Positions 15,780 through 29,774 of a DNA stretch of 64,000 nucleotides are shown piece by piece. A program made the translations under genes and the position numbers. A model generated the notes under the pieces. That model did no database searches and was not told the DNA's origin. It was given only the letters and a program-made list of their open reading frames with translations. Position 1 is the stretch's first letter; each line of letters starts with the position of its first letter. The stretch comes from Atherix ibis. Taxonomy: Eukaryota; Arthropoda; Insecta; Diptera; Athericidae. The DNA is taken from contig OY282608.1 in the NCBI GenBank assembly GCA_958298945.1, positions 17,275,933 through 17,339,932 of the forward strand. The letters run 5' to 3'.

Positions 15780-16267
15780 CCAACAAGCCAACAAACCAAC
15801 AAACCAACAAAGCAACAAGCCAACAAGCCAACAAACCAACAAACCAACAAGCCAACAAACCAACAAACCAAGAAGCTTACAAGCCAACAAACCAACAAAC
15901 CAACAAGCCAACAAACCAACAAACCAATAAACCAACAAACCAACAAATCAACAAACCAACAAACCAACAAGCCAACAAACCAACAAACAAATAAACCAAC
16001 AAACCAAAAAACCAACAAACCAACAAACCAACAAACCAACAAACCAACAAACCAACAAACCAACAAACCAACAAGCCAACAAGCCAACAAACCAACAAAC
16101 CAACAAGCCAATAAACCAACAAGCCAACAAACCAACAAACCAACAAACCATGTTACCAACAAGCCAACAAACCAACAAACCAACAAACCAACAAACCAAC
16201 AAAACAACAAGCCAACAAACCAACAAACCAACAAACCAGCAAGCCAACAAACCAACAAGCCAACAAA
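15780..16267 (+). repeat. 488-bp subunit b2 (copy of a2, offset 3,831)
   Basis: AAGCTT at 15,873 and CATGTTACC at 16,149 match subunit a2 at +3,831, and the CAAAACAAC variant is also shared. The pair therefore existed before the larger duplication copied both subunits together. Confidence 0.83.
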
Positions 16268-17230
16268 ACAACAAGCCAACAAACCAACAAACCAACAAGC
16301 CAACAAGCCAACAAACTAACAAACCAACAAACTAACAAACCAACAAACGAACTAACCAACAAACCAACAAGCCAACAAGCCAACAAACCAACAAACCAAC
16401 AAGCCAACAAGCCAACAAACTAACAAACTAACAAACCAACAAGCCAACAAACCAACAAACCAACAAACCAACAAACCAACAAGCCAACAAACCAACAAAA
16501 AATAAACCAACAAACCAAAAAACTAACAAACCAACAAGCCAACAGCCAACAAACCAACAAGCCAACAAACCAAGAAGCCAACAAACCAACAAACCAACAA
16601 ACCAACAAGCCAATAAACCAACAAACAAATAAACCAACAAACCAAAAAACCAATAAACCAACATACCAACAAACCAACAAACCAACAAACCAACAAGCCA
16701 ACAAGCCAACAAACCAACAAACCAACAAACCAACAAGCCAACAAACCAACAAGCCAACACACCAACAAACCAACAAACCAAGTAACCAACATACCAACAA
16801 ACCATCAAACGAACAAAGCAACAAGCCAACAAGCCAACAAACCAACAAACCAACAAGCCAACAAACCAACAAACCAACAAGCCAACAAGCCAACAAGCCA
16901 ACAAGCAAACAAACCAACAAACCAACAAGCCAACGAACCAACAAGCCAACAAACCAACAAACAAACAAACCAACAAACCAACAAGCCAACAAACCAACAA
17001 GCCAATAAACCAACAAAACAACAAACCAACAAACCAATAAGCCAACAAGCCAACCAACCAACAAACCAACAATCCAACAAACCAACAAACCAACAAACCG
17101 ACAAGCCAACAAACCAACAAGCCAAGAAACCAACAAACCAACAAACCAAGTAACCAAAAAGCCAACAAGCCAACAAGCCAACAAGCCAACAAACCAACAA
17201 GCCAACAAACCAACAAACCAACAAACCAAC

Positions 17231-20100
17231 AAGCCACAAAGCCAACAAACCAACAAACCAACAAACCAACAAGCCAACAAACCAACAAACCAAAAAATCA
17301 ACAAACCAACAAACATACAAGCCAACAAGCCAACAAACCAACAAACCAACAAACCAACAAACTAAGTAATCAACAAGCCAACAAACCAACAAACCAACAA
17401 GCCAACAAGCCAACACACCAACAAACCAACAAACCAACAAACCAACCAACCAACAAACCAAAAAACCAACAAACCAACAAACCAACAAACCAACAAACCA
17501 ACAAACCAACAAACCAACAAGCCAACAAGCCAACAAACCAACAAACCAACAAACCAACAAACCAACAAGCCAACAAACCAACAAGCCAATAAACCAACAA
17601 ACCAAGTAACCAAAAATCCAACAAACTAACAAACCAACAAGCCAACAAGCCAACAAACCAACAAACCAACAAAGCAACAAGCCAACAAGCCAACAAACCA
17701 ACAAACCAACAAGCCAACAAACCAACAAACCAACAAACTAACAAACCAACAAACCAACAAACCAACAAACCAACAAACCAACAAACCAACAAGCCAACAA
17801 GCCAACAAACCAGCAAACCAACAAACCAAAAAACCAACAAACCAACAAACCAACAAACCAACAAACCAACAAGCCAACAAGCCAACAAATCAACAAACTA
17901 ACAAACCAACAAGCCAACAAACCAACAAACCAACAAGCCACTAAGCCAACAAACCAACAAACCCACAAACCAACAAACCAACAAGCCAACAAACCAACAA
18001 ACCAACAAGCCAACAAGCCAACAAACCAACAAACCAACAAACCAACAAACCAACAAGCCAACAAACCAACAAACCAACAAACCAAGTAACCAAAAAGCCA
18101 ACAAACTAACAAACCAACAAGCCAACAAGCCAACAAACTAACAAATCAACAAAGCAACAAGCCAACAAGCCAACAAAACAACAAACCAACAAGCCAACAA
18201 ACCAACAAACCAACAAGCCAACAAACCAATAAACAAATAAACCAACAAACCAACAAACCAACAAACCAACAAACCAACAAACCAACAAACCAAAAAACCA
18301 ACAAACCAACAAACCAACAAGCCAACAAGCCAACAAACCAACAAACCAACAAGCCAACAAGCCAACAAACCGACAAACCAACAAGCCAACAAACCAACAA
18401 ACCAACAAATCAACAAGCCAACAAACCAACAAACAAATAAACCAACAAACCAAAAAACTAACAAACCAACAAACCAACAAACCAACAAACTCACAAACCA
18501 ACAAACCAAGAAACCAACAAGCCAACAAGCCAGCAAACCAACAAACCAACAAACCAACAAGCCAACAAACCAACAAGCCAACAAACCAACAAGCCAACAA
18601 ACCAACAAACCAACAAGCCAACAAACCAACAAACCAAGAAGCTTACAAGCCAACAAACCAACAAACCAACAAGCCAACAAACCAACAAACCAATAAACTA
18701 ACAAACCAACAAACCAACAAACCAACAAACCAACAAGCCAACAAACCAACAAACAAATAAACCAACAAAACAAAAAACCAACAAACCAACAAACCAACAA
18801 ACCAACAAACCAACAAACCAACAAACCAACAAACCAACAAGCCAACAAGCCAACAAACCAACAAACCAACAAACCAACAAGCCAATAAACCAACAAGCCA
18901 ACAAACCAACAAACCAACAAACCATGTTACCAACAAGCCAACAAACCAACAAACCAACAAACCAACAAACCAACAAACCAACAAGCCAGCAAACCAACAA
19001 ACCAACAAACCAACAAGTCAACAAACCAACAAGCCAACAAAACAACAAGCCAACAAACCAACAAACCAACATGCCAACAAGCCAACAAACTAACAAACCA
19101 ACAAACTAACAAACCAACCAACGAACTAACCAACAAACCAACAAGCCAACTAGCCAACAAACCAACAAACCAACAAGCCAACAAGCCAACAAACCAACAA
19201 ACTAACAAACCAACAAGCCAACAAACCAACAAACCAACAAACCAACAAACCAACAAGCCAACAAACCAACAAAAAATAAACCAACAAACCAAAAAACTAA
19301 CAAACCAACAAGCCAACAGCCAACAAACCAACAAGCCAACAAACCAAGAAGCCAACAAACCAACAAACCAACAAACCAACAAGCCAATAAACCAACAAAC
19401 AAATAAACCAACAAACCAAAAAACCAACAAACCAACATACCAACAAACCAACAAACCAACAAACCAACAAGCCAACAAGCCAACAAACCAACAAACCAAC
19501 AAACCAACAAGCCAACAAACCAACAAGCCAACACACCAACAAACCAACAAACCAAGTAACCAACATACCAACAAACCATCAAACGAACAAAGCAACAAGC
19601 CAACAAGCCAACAAACCAACAAACCAACAAGCCAACAAACCAACAAACCAACAAGCCAACAAGCCAACAAGCCAACAAGCAAACAAACCAACAAACCAAC
19701 AAACCAACAAGCCAACGAACCAACAAGCCAACAAACCAACAAACCAACAAACCAACAAACCAACAAGCCAACAAACCAACAAGCCAATAAACCAACAAAC
19801 CAACAAACCAACAAACCAACAAGCCAACAAGCCAACCAACCAACAAACCAACAAGCCAACAAACCAACAAACCAACAAACCGACAAGCCAACAAACCAAC
19901 AAGCCAAGAAACCAACAAACCAACAAACCAAGTAACCAAAAAGCCAACAAGCCAACAAGCCAACAAGCCAACAAACCAACAAGCCAACAAACCAACAAAC
20001 CAACAAACCAACAAGCCAACAAGCCAACAAGCCAACAAACCAACAAACCAACAAACCAACAAGCCAACAAACCAACAAACCAAAAAACCAAAAAACCAAC
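17231..20100 (+). repeat. Second overlapping duplication, copy 2 (shortened)
   Basis: Partner of 13,990-17,230. It keeps one HindIII site where copy 1 has two, so one 488-bp subunit is missing or was never gained. It shares two register slips with copy 1: CAACAAAAAATAAACC (16,493 and 19,267) and CCAACAGCCAAC (about 16,541 and 19,315). The left junction shows an odd AAGCCACAAAGCC near 17,232. Confidence 0.76.
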
Positions 20101-23100
20101 AAACCAACAAGCCAACAAGCCAACACACCAACAAACCAACAAGCCAACAAGCCAACAAACCAACAAACTAAGTAACCAAGAAGCCAACAAACCAACAAAC
20201 CAACAAGACAACAAGCCAACAAACCAACAAACCAACAAGCCAACAAACCAACAAACCGACAAGCCAACAAACCAACAAACCAAAAAACCAACAAACCAAC
20301 AAGCCAACAAGCCAACAAACCAACAAACTAAAAAGCCAACAAACCAACAAACCAACAAACCAACATGCCAACAAACCAACAAATCAACAAATCAACAAAC
20401 CAACAAACCAAGAAACCAACAAAACAACAAACCAACAAACCAAAGAACCAACAAACCAACAAACCATCACACGAACAAACCAACAAACCAACAAACCAAC
20501 AAACCAACAAACCAACAAACCAACAAACCAACAAACCAACAAACCAACAAACCAACAAACCAACAACCATCAAACCAAAAAACCAACAAACCAACAAGCC
20601 AACCAGCCAACAAACCAACAAACTAACAAACCAACAAGCCAACAAACCAATAAACCAACAAGCCAACAAGCCAACAAATCAACAAACCAACAAACCAAAA
20701 AACCAACAAACCAACAAACCATCAAACGAACAAAGCAACAAGCCAACAAGCCAACAAACCAACAAACCAACAAGCCAACAAACCAACAAACCAACAAGCA
20801 AACAAACCAACCAACCAACAAGCCAACAAACAAACAAACCAACAAACCAACAAACCAACAAGCCAACAAGCCAACAAGCCAACAAACCAACAAACCAATA
20901 AGCCAACAAACCAACAAACCAACAAACCAACAAACCAACAAACCAACAAACCAACAAACCCACGACCCAACAAGCCAACAAACCAGCAAACCAACAAGCC
21001 AACAAACCAACAAACAAATAAACCAACAAACCAACATACCAACAAACCAACAAACCAACAAACCAACAAACTAACAAACAAATAAACCAACAAACCAAAA
21101 AACCAACAAGCCAACAAACCAACAAGCCAACAAACCATCAAGCCAACAAACCAACAAGCCAACAAACCAACAAACCAACAAACCAAGTAACCAAAAAGCC
21201 AACAAACTAACAAACCAACAAGCCAACAAGCCAACAAACCAACAAACCAACAAAGCAACAAGCCAACAAGCCAACAAAACAACAAACCAACAAGCCAACA
21301 AACCAACAAACCAACAAGCCAACAAGCCAACAAACCAACAAACCAACAAACCAACAAGCCAACAAACCCACAAACCAACAAACCAACAAGCCAACAAACC
21401 AACAAACCAACAAGCCAACAAACCAACAAACCAACAAACCAACAAACCAACAGACCAACAAACCAACAAGCCAACAAGCCAACAAACCAACAAACCAACA
21501 AATGAACAAGCCAACAAACCAACAAACCAACAAACCAAGTAACCAAAAAGCCAACAAACTAACAAACCAACAAGCCAACAAGCCAACAAACCAACAAACC
21601 AACAAAGCAACAAGCCAAGAAGCCAACAAACCAACAAACCAACAAGCCAACAAACCAACAAACCAACAAACCAACAAGCCACCAAACCAAGAAGCCAAAA
21701 AACCAACAATCAAATAAACCAACAAACCAACAAACCAACAAACCAACAAACCAACAAACCAAAAAACCAACAAACCAACAAACCAACAAACCAACAAGCC
21801 AACAAACCAACAAACAAATAAACCAACAAACCAAAAAACCAACAAACCAACAAACCAACAAACCAACAAACCAACAAACCAACAAGCCAACAAGCCAACA
21901 AACCAACAAACCAACAAACCAACAAACTAAGTAACCAACAAGCCAACAAACCAACAAACCAACAAGCCAACAAACCAACAAACTAACAAACCAACAAGCC
22001 AACAAACCAACAAACCAACAAGACAACAAGCCAACAAACCAACAAACCATCAAACCAACAAGCCAACAAACCAACAAACCAACAAGCCAACCAACCAACA
22101 AACCAACAAACCAACAAGCCAACAAGCCAACAAGCCAACAAACCAACAAACCAACAAGCCAACAAACCAACAAACCAACAAACCAACAAGCCAACCAACC
22201 AACAAGCCAACAAACCAACAAACCAACAAACCAACAAACCAACAAGCCAACAAGCCAACAAACCAACAAACCAACAAGCCAACAAACCAACAAACCAACA
22301 AACCAACATGCCAACTAACCAACAAATCAACAAATCAACAAACCAACAAACCAAGAAACCAACAAACCAACAAACCAACAAACCAAAAAACCAACAAACC
22401 AACAAACCACCAAACGAAAAAACCAACAAACCAACAAACCACAAACCAACAAACCAACAAACCAACAAACTAACAAACCAACAAGCCAACAAACCAACAA
22501 ACCAACAAGCCAACATGCTAACAAACCAACAAACCAACAAACCAAAAAACCAACAAACCATCAAACGAACAAAGCAACAAGCCAACAAGCCAACAAACCA
22601 ACAAACCAACAAGCCAACAAACTAACAAACCAACAAACCAACAAACCAACAAACTAACAAACAAATAAACCAACAAACCAAAAAACCAACAAGCCAACAA
22701 ACCAACAAACCAACAAGCCAACAAACCAACAAACCAACAAGCCAACAAACCAACAAACAAATAAACCAACAAACCAACATACCAACAAACCAACAAACTA
22801 ACAAACTAACAAACAAATAAACCAACAAACCAAAAAACCAACAAGCCAACAAACCAACAAACCAACAAACCAACAAGCCAACAAACCAACAAGCCAACAA
22901 ACCAACAAACCAACAAACCCAGTAACCAAAAATCCAACAAACTAACAAACCAACAAGCCAACAAGCCAACAAACCAACAAACCAACAAAGCAACAAGCCA
23001 ACAAGCCAACAAACCAACAAACCAACAAGCCAACAAACCAACAAACCAAGAAGCCAACAAGCCAACAAACCAACAAACCAACAAACCAACAAGCCAACAA

Positions 23101-23639
23101 ACCCACAAACCAACAAACCAACAAACCAACAAGCCAACAAACCAACAAACCAACAAGCCAACAAACCAACAAACCAACAAATCAACAAACCAACAAACCA
23201 ACAAACCAACAAACCAACAAACCAACAAGCCAACAAGCAAACAAACCAATAAACCAACAAACCAACAAACCAACAAGCCAACAAACCAACAAACCAACAA
23301 ACCAAGTAACCATAAAGCCAACAAACTAACAAACCAACAAACCAACAAGCCAACAAACCAACAAACCAACAAAGCAACAAGCCAAGAAGCCAACAAACCA
23401 ACAAACCAACAAGCCAACAAACCAACAAACCAACAAGCCACCAAACCAAGAAGCCAAAAAACCAACAAACAAATAAACCAACAAACCAACAAGCCAACAA
23501 ACCAACAAACCAACAAGCCAACAAACCAACAAACCAACAAATCAACAAACCAACAAACCAACAAACCAACAAACCAACAAACCAACAAGCCAACAAGCAA
23601 ACAAACCAATAAACCAACAAACCAACAAGCCAACAAACC
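20101..23639 (+). repeat. Block 4: mixed satellite between large duplications
   Basis: No clean long duplication inside this block was recognised. It introduces landmark variants that dominate up to 47 kb: CATCAAACGAAC (20720, 22559), AAATCAACAAATC (near 20.38 and 22.32 kb), CCAAGAAGCC within a longer string (near 21.68 and 23.43 kb), and the first GTAACCATAAAG header (23306). Register slips of 1 base occur at about 20,565 (CAACAACCATC) and 22,440 (ACCACAAACC). Confidence 0.7.
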
Positions 23640-26616
23640 AACAAACCAACAAACCAAGTAACCATAAAGCCAACAAACTAACAAACCAACAAGCCAACAA
23701 GCCAACAAACCAACAAACCAACAAGGCCACAAACCAACAAACCAACGAGCCAACAAGCCAACAAACCAACAAACAAACAAGCCAACAAACCAACAAACAA
23801 ATAAACCAACAAACCAACAAATCAACAAACCAACAAACCAACAAACTAACAAACAAATAAACCAACAAACCAAAAAACCAACAAGCCAACAAACCAGCAA
23901 ACCAACAAACCAACAAACCAACAAACCAACAAACCAACAAACCAACAAACCAACAAACCAACAAACCAAAAAACCAACAAACCAACAAGCCAACAAGCCA
24001 ACAAACCAACAAACTAACAAACCAACAAGCCAACAAACCAACAAACCAACAAGCCAACATGCCAACAAACCAACAAACCAACAAACCAAAAAACCAACAA
24101 ACCATCAAACGAACAAAGCAACAAGCCAACAAGCCAACAAACCAACAAACCAACAAGCCAACAAACCAACAAACCAACAAGCCAACAATCCAACAAACAA
24201 ACAAACCAACAAACCAACAAGCCACCAAACCAACAAACCAACAAGCCAACAAACCAACAAACCAACAAACCAACAAACCAACAAGCCAACAAGCCAACAA
24301 ACCAACAAACCAACAAGCCAACAAGCCAACAAACCAACAAACCAACAAACCAACAAACTAACAAACCGACAAACCAACAAACCAACAAACTAACAAACAA
24401 ATAAACCAACAAACCAAAAAACCAACAAGCCAACAAACCAACAAACCAACAAGCCAACAAACCAACAAACCAACAAGCCAACAAACCAACAAACAAATAA
24501 ACCAACAAACCAACAAGCCAACAATCCAACAAACAAGCAAACCAACAAACCAACAAGCCAACAAACCAACAAACCAACAAGCCAACAAACCAACAAGCCA
24601 ACAAACCAACAAACCAACAAGCCAACAATCCAACAAACAAACAAACCAACAAACCAACAAGCCATCAAACCAACAAACCAACAAGCCAACAAACCAACAA
24701 ACCAACAAACCAACAAACCAACAAGCCAACAAGCCAACAAACCAACAAACCAACAAGCCAACAAACCAACAAACCAACAAACCAACAAACCAACGAGCCA
24801 ACAAGCCAACAAACCAACAAACAAACAAGCCAACAAACCAACAAACAAATAAACCAACAAACCAACAAATCAACAAACCAACAAACCAACAAACTAACAA
24901 ACAAATAAACCAACAAACCAAAAAACCAACAAGCCAACAAACCAACAAACCAACAAGCCAACAAACCAACAAACCAACAAGCCAACAAACCAACAAACAA
25001 ATAAACCAACAAACCAACATACCAACAAACCAACAAACCCACAAACTAACAAACAAATTAACCAACAAACCAAAAAACCAACAAGCCAACAAACCAACAA
25101 ACCAACAAACCAACAAACCAACAAACCCAGTAACCAAAAAGCCAACAAACTAACAAACCAACAAGCCAACAAGCCAACAAACCAACAAACCAACAAAGCA
25201 ACAAGCCAACAAGCCAACAAACCAACAAACCAACAAGCCAACAAACCAACAAACCAACAAACCAACAAGCCAACAAGCCAACAAACCAACAAACCAACAA
25301 ACCAACAAGCCAACAAACCCACAAACCAACAAACCAATAAGCCAACAAACCAACAAACCAACAAGCCAACAAACCAACAAACCAACAAACCAACAAACCA
25401 ACAAACCAACAAACCAACAAACCAACAAACCAACAAGCCAACAAGCCAACAAACCAACAAACCAACAAACCAACAAGCCAACAAACCAACAAACCAACAA
25501 ACCAAGTAACCATAAAGCCAACAAACTAACAAACCAACAAGCCAACAAGCCAACAAACCAACAAACCAACAAAGCACCAAGCCAAGAAGCCAACAAACCA
25601 ACAAACCAACAAGCCAACAAAACAACAAACCAACAAGCCACCAACCCAAGAAGCCAAAAAAACCAACAAACAAATAAACCAACAAACCAACAAACCAACA
25701 AACCAACAAACCAAAAAACCAACAAACCAACAAACCAACAAGCCAACAAGCTAAAAAACCAACAAACCAACAAGGCAACAAGCCAACAAATTAACAAACC
25801 AACAAGCAAACAAACCAACAAACCAACAAACCAACAAGCCAACAAACCAACAAACAAATAAACCAACAAACCAAAAAACCAACAAACCAAAAAACCAACA
25901 AACCAACAAACTAACAAACCAACAAGCCAACAAGCCAACAAACCAACAAACCAACAAACCAACAAACCAACAAACTAAGTAGCCAATAAGCCAACAAACC
26001 AACAAACCAACAAGCCAACAAACCAACAAACTAACAAACCAACAAACCAACAAGCCAACAAGCCAACAAGCCAACAAACCAACAAACCAACAAACCAACA
26101 AACCAACAAACCAACAAACCAACAAACCAACAAACCAACAAGCCAACAAACCAACAAACCAACAAACCAACAAGCCAACAAACCAACAAACCAACAAGCC
26201 AACAAACCAACAAACCAACAAACCAACAAGCCAACCAACCAACAAGCCAACAAACCAACAAACCAACAAACCAACAAACCAACAAGCCAACAAGCCAACA
26301 AACCAACAAACCAACAAGCCCACAAACCAACAAACCAACAAGCCAACATGCCAACAAACCAACAAATCAACAAATCAACAAACCAACAAACCAAGAAACC
26401 AACAAACCAACAAACCAACAAACCAACAAACCAAAAATCCAACAAACCAACAAACCACCAAACGAACAAACCAACAAACCAACAAACCAACAAACCAACA
26501 AACCAACAAACCAACAAACCAACAAACCAACAAACCAACAAACCAACAAACCAAAAAACCAACAAACCAACAAGCCAACAAGCCAACAAACCAACAAACT
26601 AACAAACCAACAAGCC
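23640..26616 (+). repeat. 2,977-bp tandem duplication, copy 1
   Basis: Landmarks recur at exactly +2,977: headers 23658, 25130, 25506 and 25979 match 26635, 28107, 28483 and 28956, and CATCAAACGAAC at 24103 matches 27080. The single difference I noticed is CC in this copy (about 24,558) against AA near 27,535. A 1-base gain near 25,660 is also shared by both copies. Similarity stops within about three units left of 23,640. Confidence 0.92.
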
Positions 26617-29611
26617 AACAAACCAACAAACCAAGTAACCATAAAGCCAACAAACTAACAAACCAACAAGCCAACAAGCCAACAAACCAACAAACCAACA
26701 AGGCCACAAACCAACAAACCAACGAGCCAACAAGCCAACAAACCAACAAACAAACAAGCCAACAAACCAACAAACAAATAAACCAACAAACCAACAAATC
26801 AACAAACCAACAAACCAACAAACTAACAAACAAATAAACCAACAAACCAAAAAACCAACAAGCCAACAAACCAGCAAACCAACAAACCAACAAACCAACA
26901 AACCAACAAACCAACAAACCAACAAACCAACAAACCAACAAACCAAAAAACCAACAAACCAACAAGCCAACAAGCCAACAAACCAACAAACTAACAAACC
27001 AACAAGCCAACAAACCAACAAACCAACAAGCCAACATGCCAACAAACCAACAAACCAACAAACCAAAAAACCAACAAACCATCAAACGAACAAAGCAACA
27101 AGCCAACAAGCCAACAAACCAACAAACCAACAAGCCAACAAACCAACAAACCAACAAGCCAACAATCCAACAAACAAACAAACCAACAAACCAACAAGCC
27201 ACCAAACCAACAAACCAACAAGCCAACAAACCAACAAACCAACAAACCAACAAACCAACAAGCCAACAAGCCAACAAACCAACAAACCAACAAGCCAACA
27301 AGCCAACAAACCAACAAACCAACAAACCAACAAACTAACAAACCGACAAACCAACAAACCAACAAACTAACAAACAAATAAACCAACAAACCAAAAAACC
27401 AACAAGCCAACAAACCAACAAACCAACAAGCCAACAAACCAACAAACCAACAAGCCAACAAACCAACAAACAAATAAACCAACAAACCAACAAGCCAACA
27501 ATCCAACAAACAAGCAAACCAACAAACCAACAAGAAAACAAACCAACAAACCAACAAGCCAACAAACCAACAAGCCAACAAACCAACAAACCAACAAGCC
27601 AACAATCCAACAAACAAACAAACCAACAAACCAACAAGCCATCAAACCAACAAACCAACAAGCCAACAAACCAACAAACCAACAAACCAACAAACCAACA
27701 AGCCAACAAGCCAACAAACCAACAAACCAACAAGCCAACAAACCAACAAACCAACAAACCAACAAACCAACGAGCCAACAAGCCAACAAACCAACAAACA
27801 AACAAGCCAACAAACCAACAAACAAATAAACCAACAAACCAACAAATCAACAAACCAACAAACCAACAAACTAACAAACAAATAAACCAACAAACCAAAA
27901 AACCAACAAGCCAACAAACCAACAAACCAACAAGCCAACAAACCAACAAACCAACAAGCCAACAAACCAACAAACAAATAAACCAACAAACCAACATACC
28001 AACAAACCAACAAACCCACAAACTAACAAACAAATTAACCAACAAACCAAAAAACCAACAAGCCAACAAACCAACAAACCAACAAACCAACAAACCAACA
28101 AACCCAGTAACCAAAAAGCCAACAAACTAACAAACCAACAAGCCAACAAGCCAACAAACCAACAAACCAACAAAGCAACAAGCCAACAAGCCAACAAACC
28201 AACAAACCAACAAGCCAACAAACCAACAAACCAACAAACCAACAAGCCAACAAGCCAACAAACCAACAAACCAACAAACCAACAAGCCAACAAACCCACA
28301 AACCAACAAACCAATAAGCCAACAAACCAACAAACCAACAAGCCAACAAACCAACAAACCAACAAACCAACAAACCAACAAACCAACAAACCAACAAACC
28401 AACAAACCAACAAGCCAACAAGCCAACAAACCAACAAACCAACAAACCAACAAGCCAACAAACCAACAAACCAACAAACCAAGTAACCATAAAGCCAACA
28501 AACTAACAAACCAACAAGCCAACAAGCCAACAAACCAACAAACCAACAAAGCACCAAGCCAAGAAGCCAACAAACCAACAAACCAACAAGCCAACAAAAC
28601 AACAAACCAACAAGCCACCAACCCAAGAAGCCAAAAAAACCAACAAACAAATAAACCAACAAACCAACAAACCAACAAACCAACAAACCAAAAAACCAAC
28701 AAACCAACAAACCAACAAGCCAACAAGCTAAAAAACCAACAAACCAACAAGGCAACAAGCCAACAAATTAACAAACCAACAAGCAAACAAACCAACAAAC
28801 CAACAAACCAACAAGCCAACAAACCAACAAACAAATAAACCAACAAACCAAAAAACCAACAAACCAAAAAACCAACAAACCAACAAACTAACAAACCAAC
28901 AAGCCAACAAGCCAACAAACCAACAAACCAACAAACCAACAAACCAACAAACTAAGTAGCCAATAAGCCAACAAACCAACAAACCAACAAGCCAACAAAC
29001 CAACAAACTAACAAACCAACAAACCAACAAGCCAACAAGCCAACAAGCCAACAAACCAACAAACCAACAAACCAACAAACCAACAAACCAACAAACCAAC
29101 AAACCAACAAACCAACAAGCCAACAAACCAACAAACCAACAAACCAACAAGCCAACAAACCAACAAACCAACAAGCCAACAAACCAACAAACCAACAAAC
29201 CAACAAGCCAACCAACCAACAAGCCAACAAACCAACAAACCAACAAACCAACAAACCAACAAGCCAACAAGCCAACAAACCAACAAACCAACAAGCCCAC
29301 AAACCAACAAACCAACAAGCCAACATGCCAACAAACCAACAAATCAACAAATCAACAAACCAACAAACCAAGAAACCAACAAACCAACAAACCAACAAAC
29401 CAACAAACCAAAAATCCAACAAACCAACAAACCACCAAACGAACAAACCAACAAACCAACAAACCAACAAACCAACAAACCAACAAACCAACAAACCAAC
29501 AAACCAACAAACCAACAAACCAACAAACCAAAAAACCAACAAACCAACAAGCCAACAAGCCAACAAACCAACAAACTAACAAACCAACAAGCCAACAAAC
29601 CAACAAACCAA
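26617..29611 (+). repeat. 2,977-bp tandem duplication, copy 2
   Basis: Head-to-tail partner of 23,640-26,616. It ends about 29,611, precisely where the header that opens it (26,635) would be expected again but is replaced by ordinary CCAACAAG units. It carries the private AA change near 27,535. Near identity points to a very recent event or to an assembly duplication; the sequence alone cannot separate these. Confidence 0.92.
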
Positions 29612-29774
29612 CAAGCCAACAAGCCAACAAACCAACAAACCAACAAACCAAAAAACCAACAAACCAACAAACCAACAAACCAACAAGCCAACAAGCCAAC
29701 AAACCAACAAACCAACAAGCCAAAAAACCAACAAACCAACAAACCAACAAACCAACAAACCAACAAACCAACAA

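Larger units (their letters stand above)
12414..16290 (+). repeat. 3.7-3.8-kb tandem duplication, copy B
   Basis: This is the head-to-tail partner of 8,685-12,413. It differs by a private 1-base loss near 12,650 (AAAAAGCAAC), by a net gain of about 104 bases near 13.8-14.0 kb, and by scattered substitutions. Agreement with copy A continues to about 16,289 and then stops (CAAATAAA at 12,459 against CCAACAAG-type sequence at 16,290). Copy B was itself the source of a further overlapping duplication that extends to about 20.1 kb. Confidence 0.86.
13990..17230 (+). repeat. Second overlapping duplication, copy 1
   Basis: AAACATACAAGCC near 14,001 recurs near 17,311 (+3,310). Headers at 14056, 14288 and 14728 match 17366, 17606 and 18086 (+3,310 to +3,358). 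In the right half AAGCTT at 15,873, CATGTTACC at 16,149 and the header at 16,782 match 18,639, 18,923 and 19,556 (+2,766 to +2,774). The drop in offset shows that copy 2 is about 0.5-0.6 kb shorter. Confidence 0.78.
11554..18644 (+). other. Five HindIII (AAGCTT) sites, restricted to one region
   Basis: AAGCTT occurs at 11,554, 12,042, 15,385, 15,873 and 18,639, each inside the same variant context CCAAGAAGCTTACAAG. The spacings are 488, 3,343, 488 and 2,766. I saw no AAGCTT elsewhere in the window. The sites mark copies of the 488-bp subunit and predict a simple restriction pattern. Confidence 0.88.
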
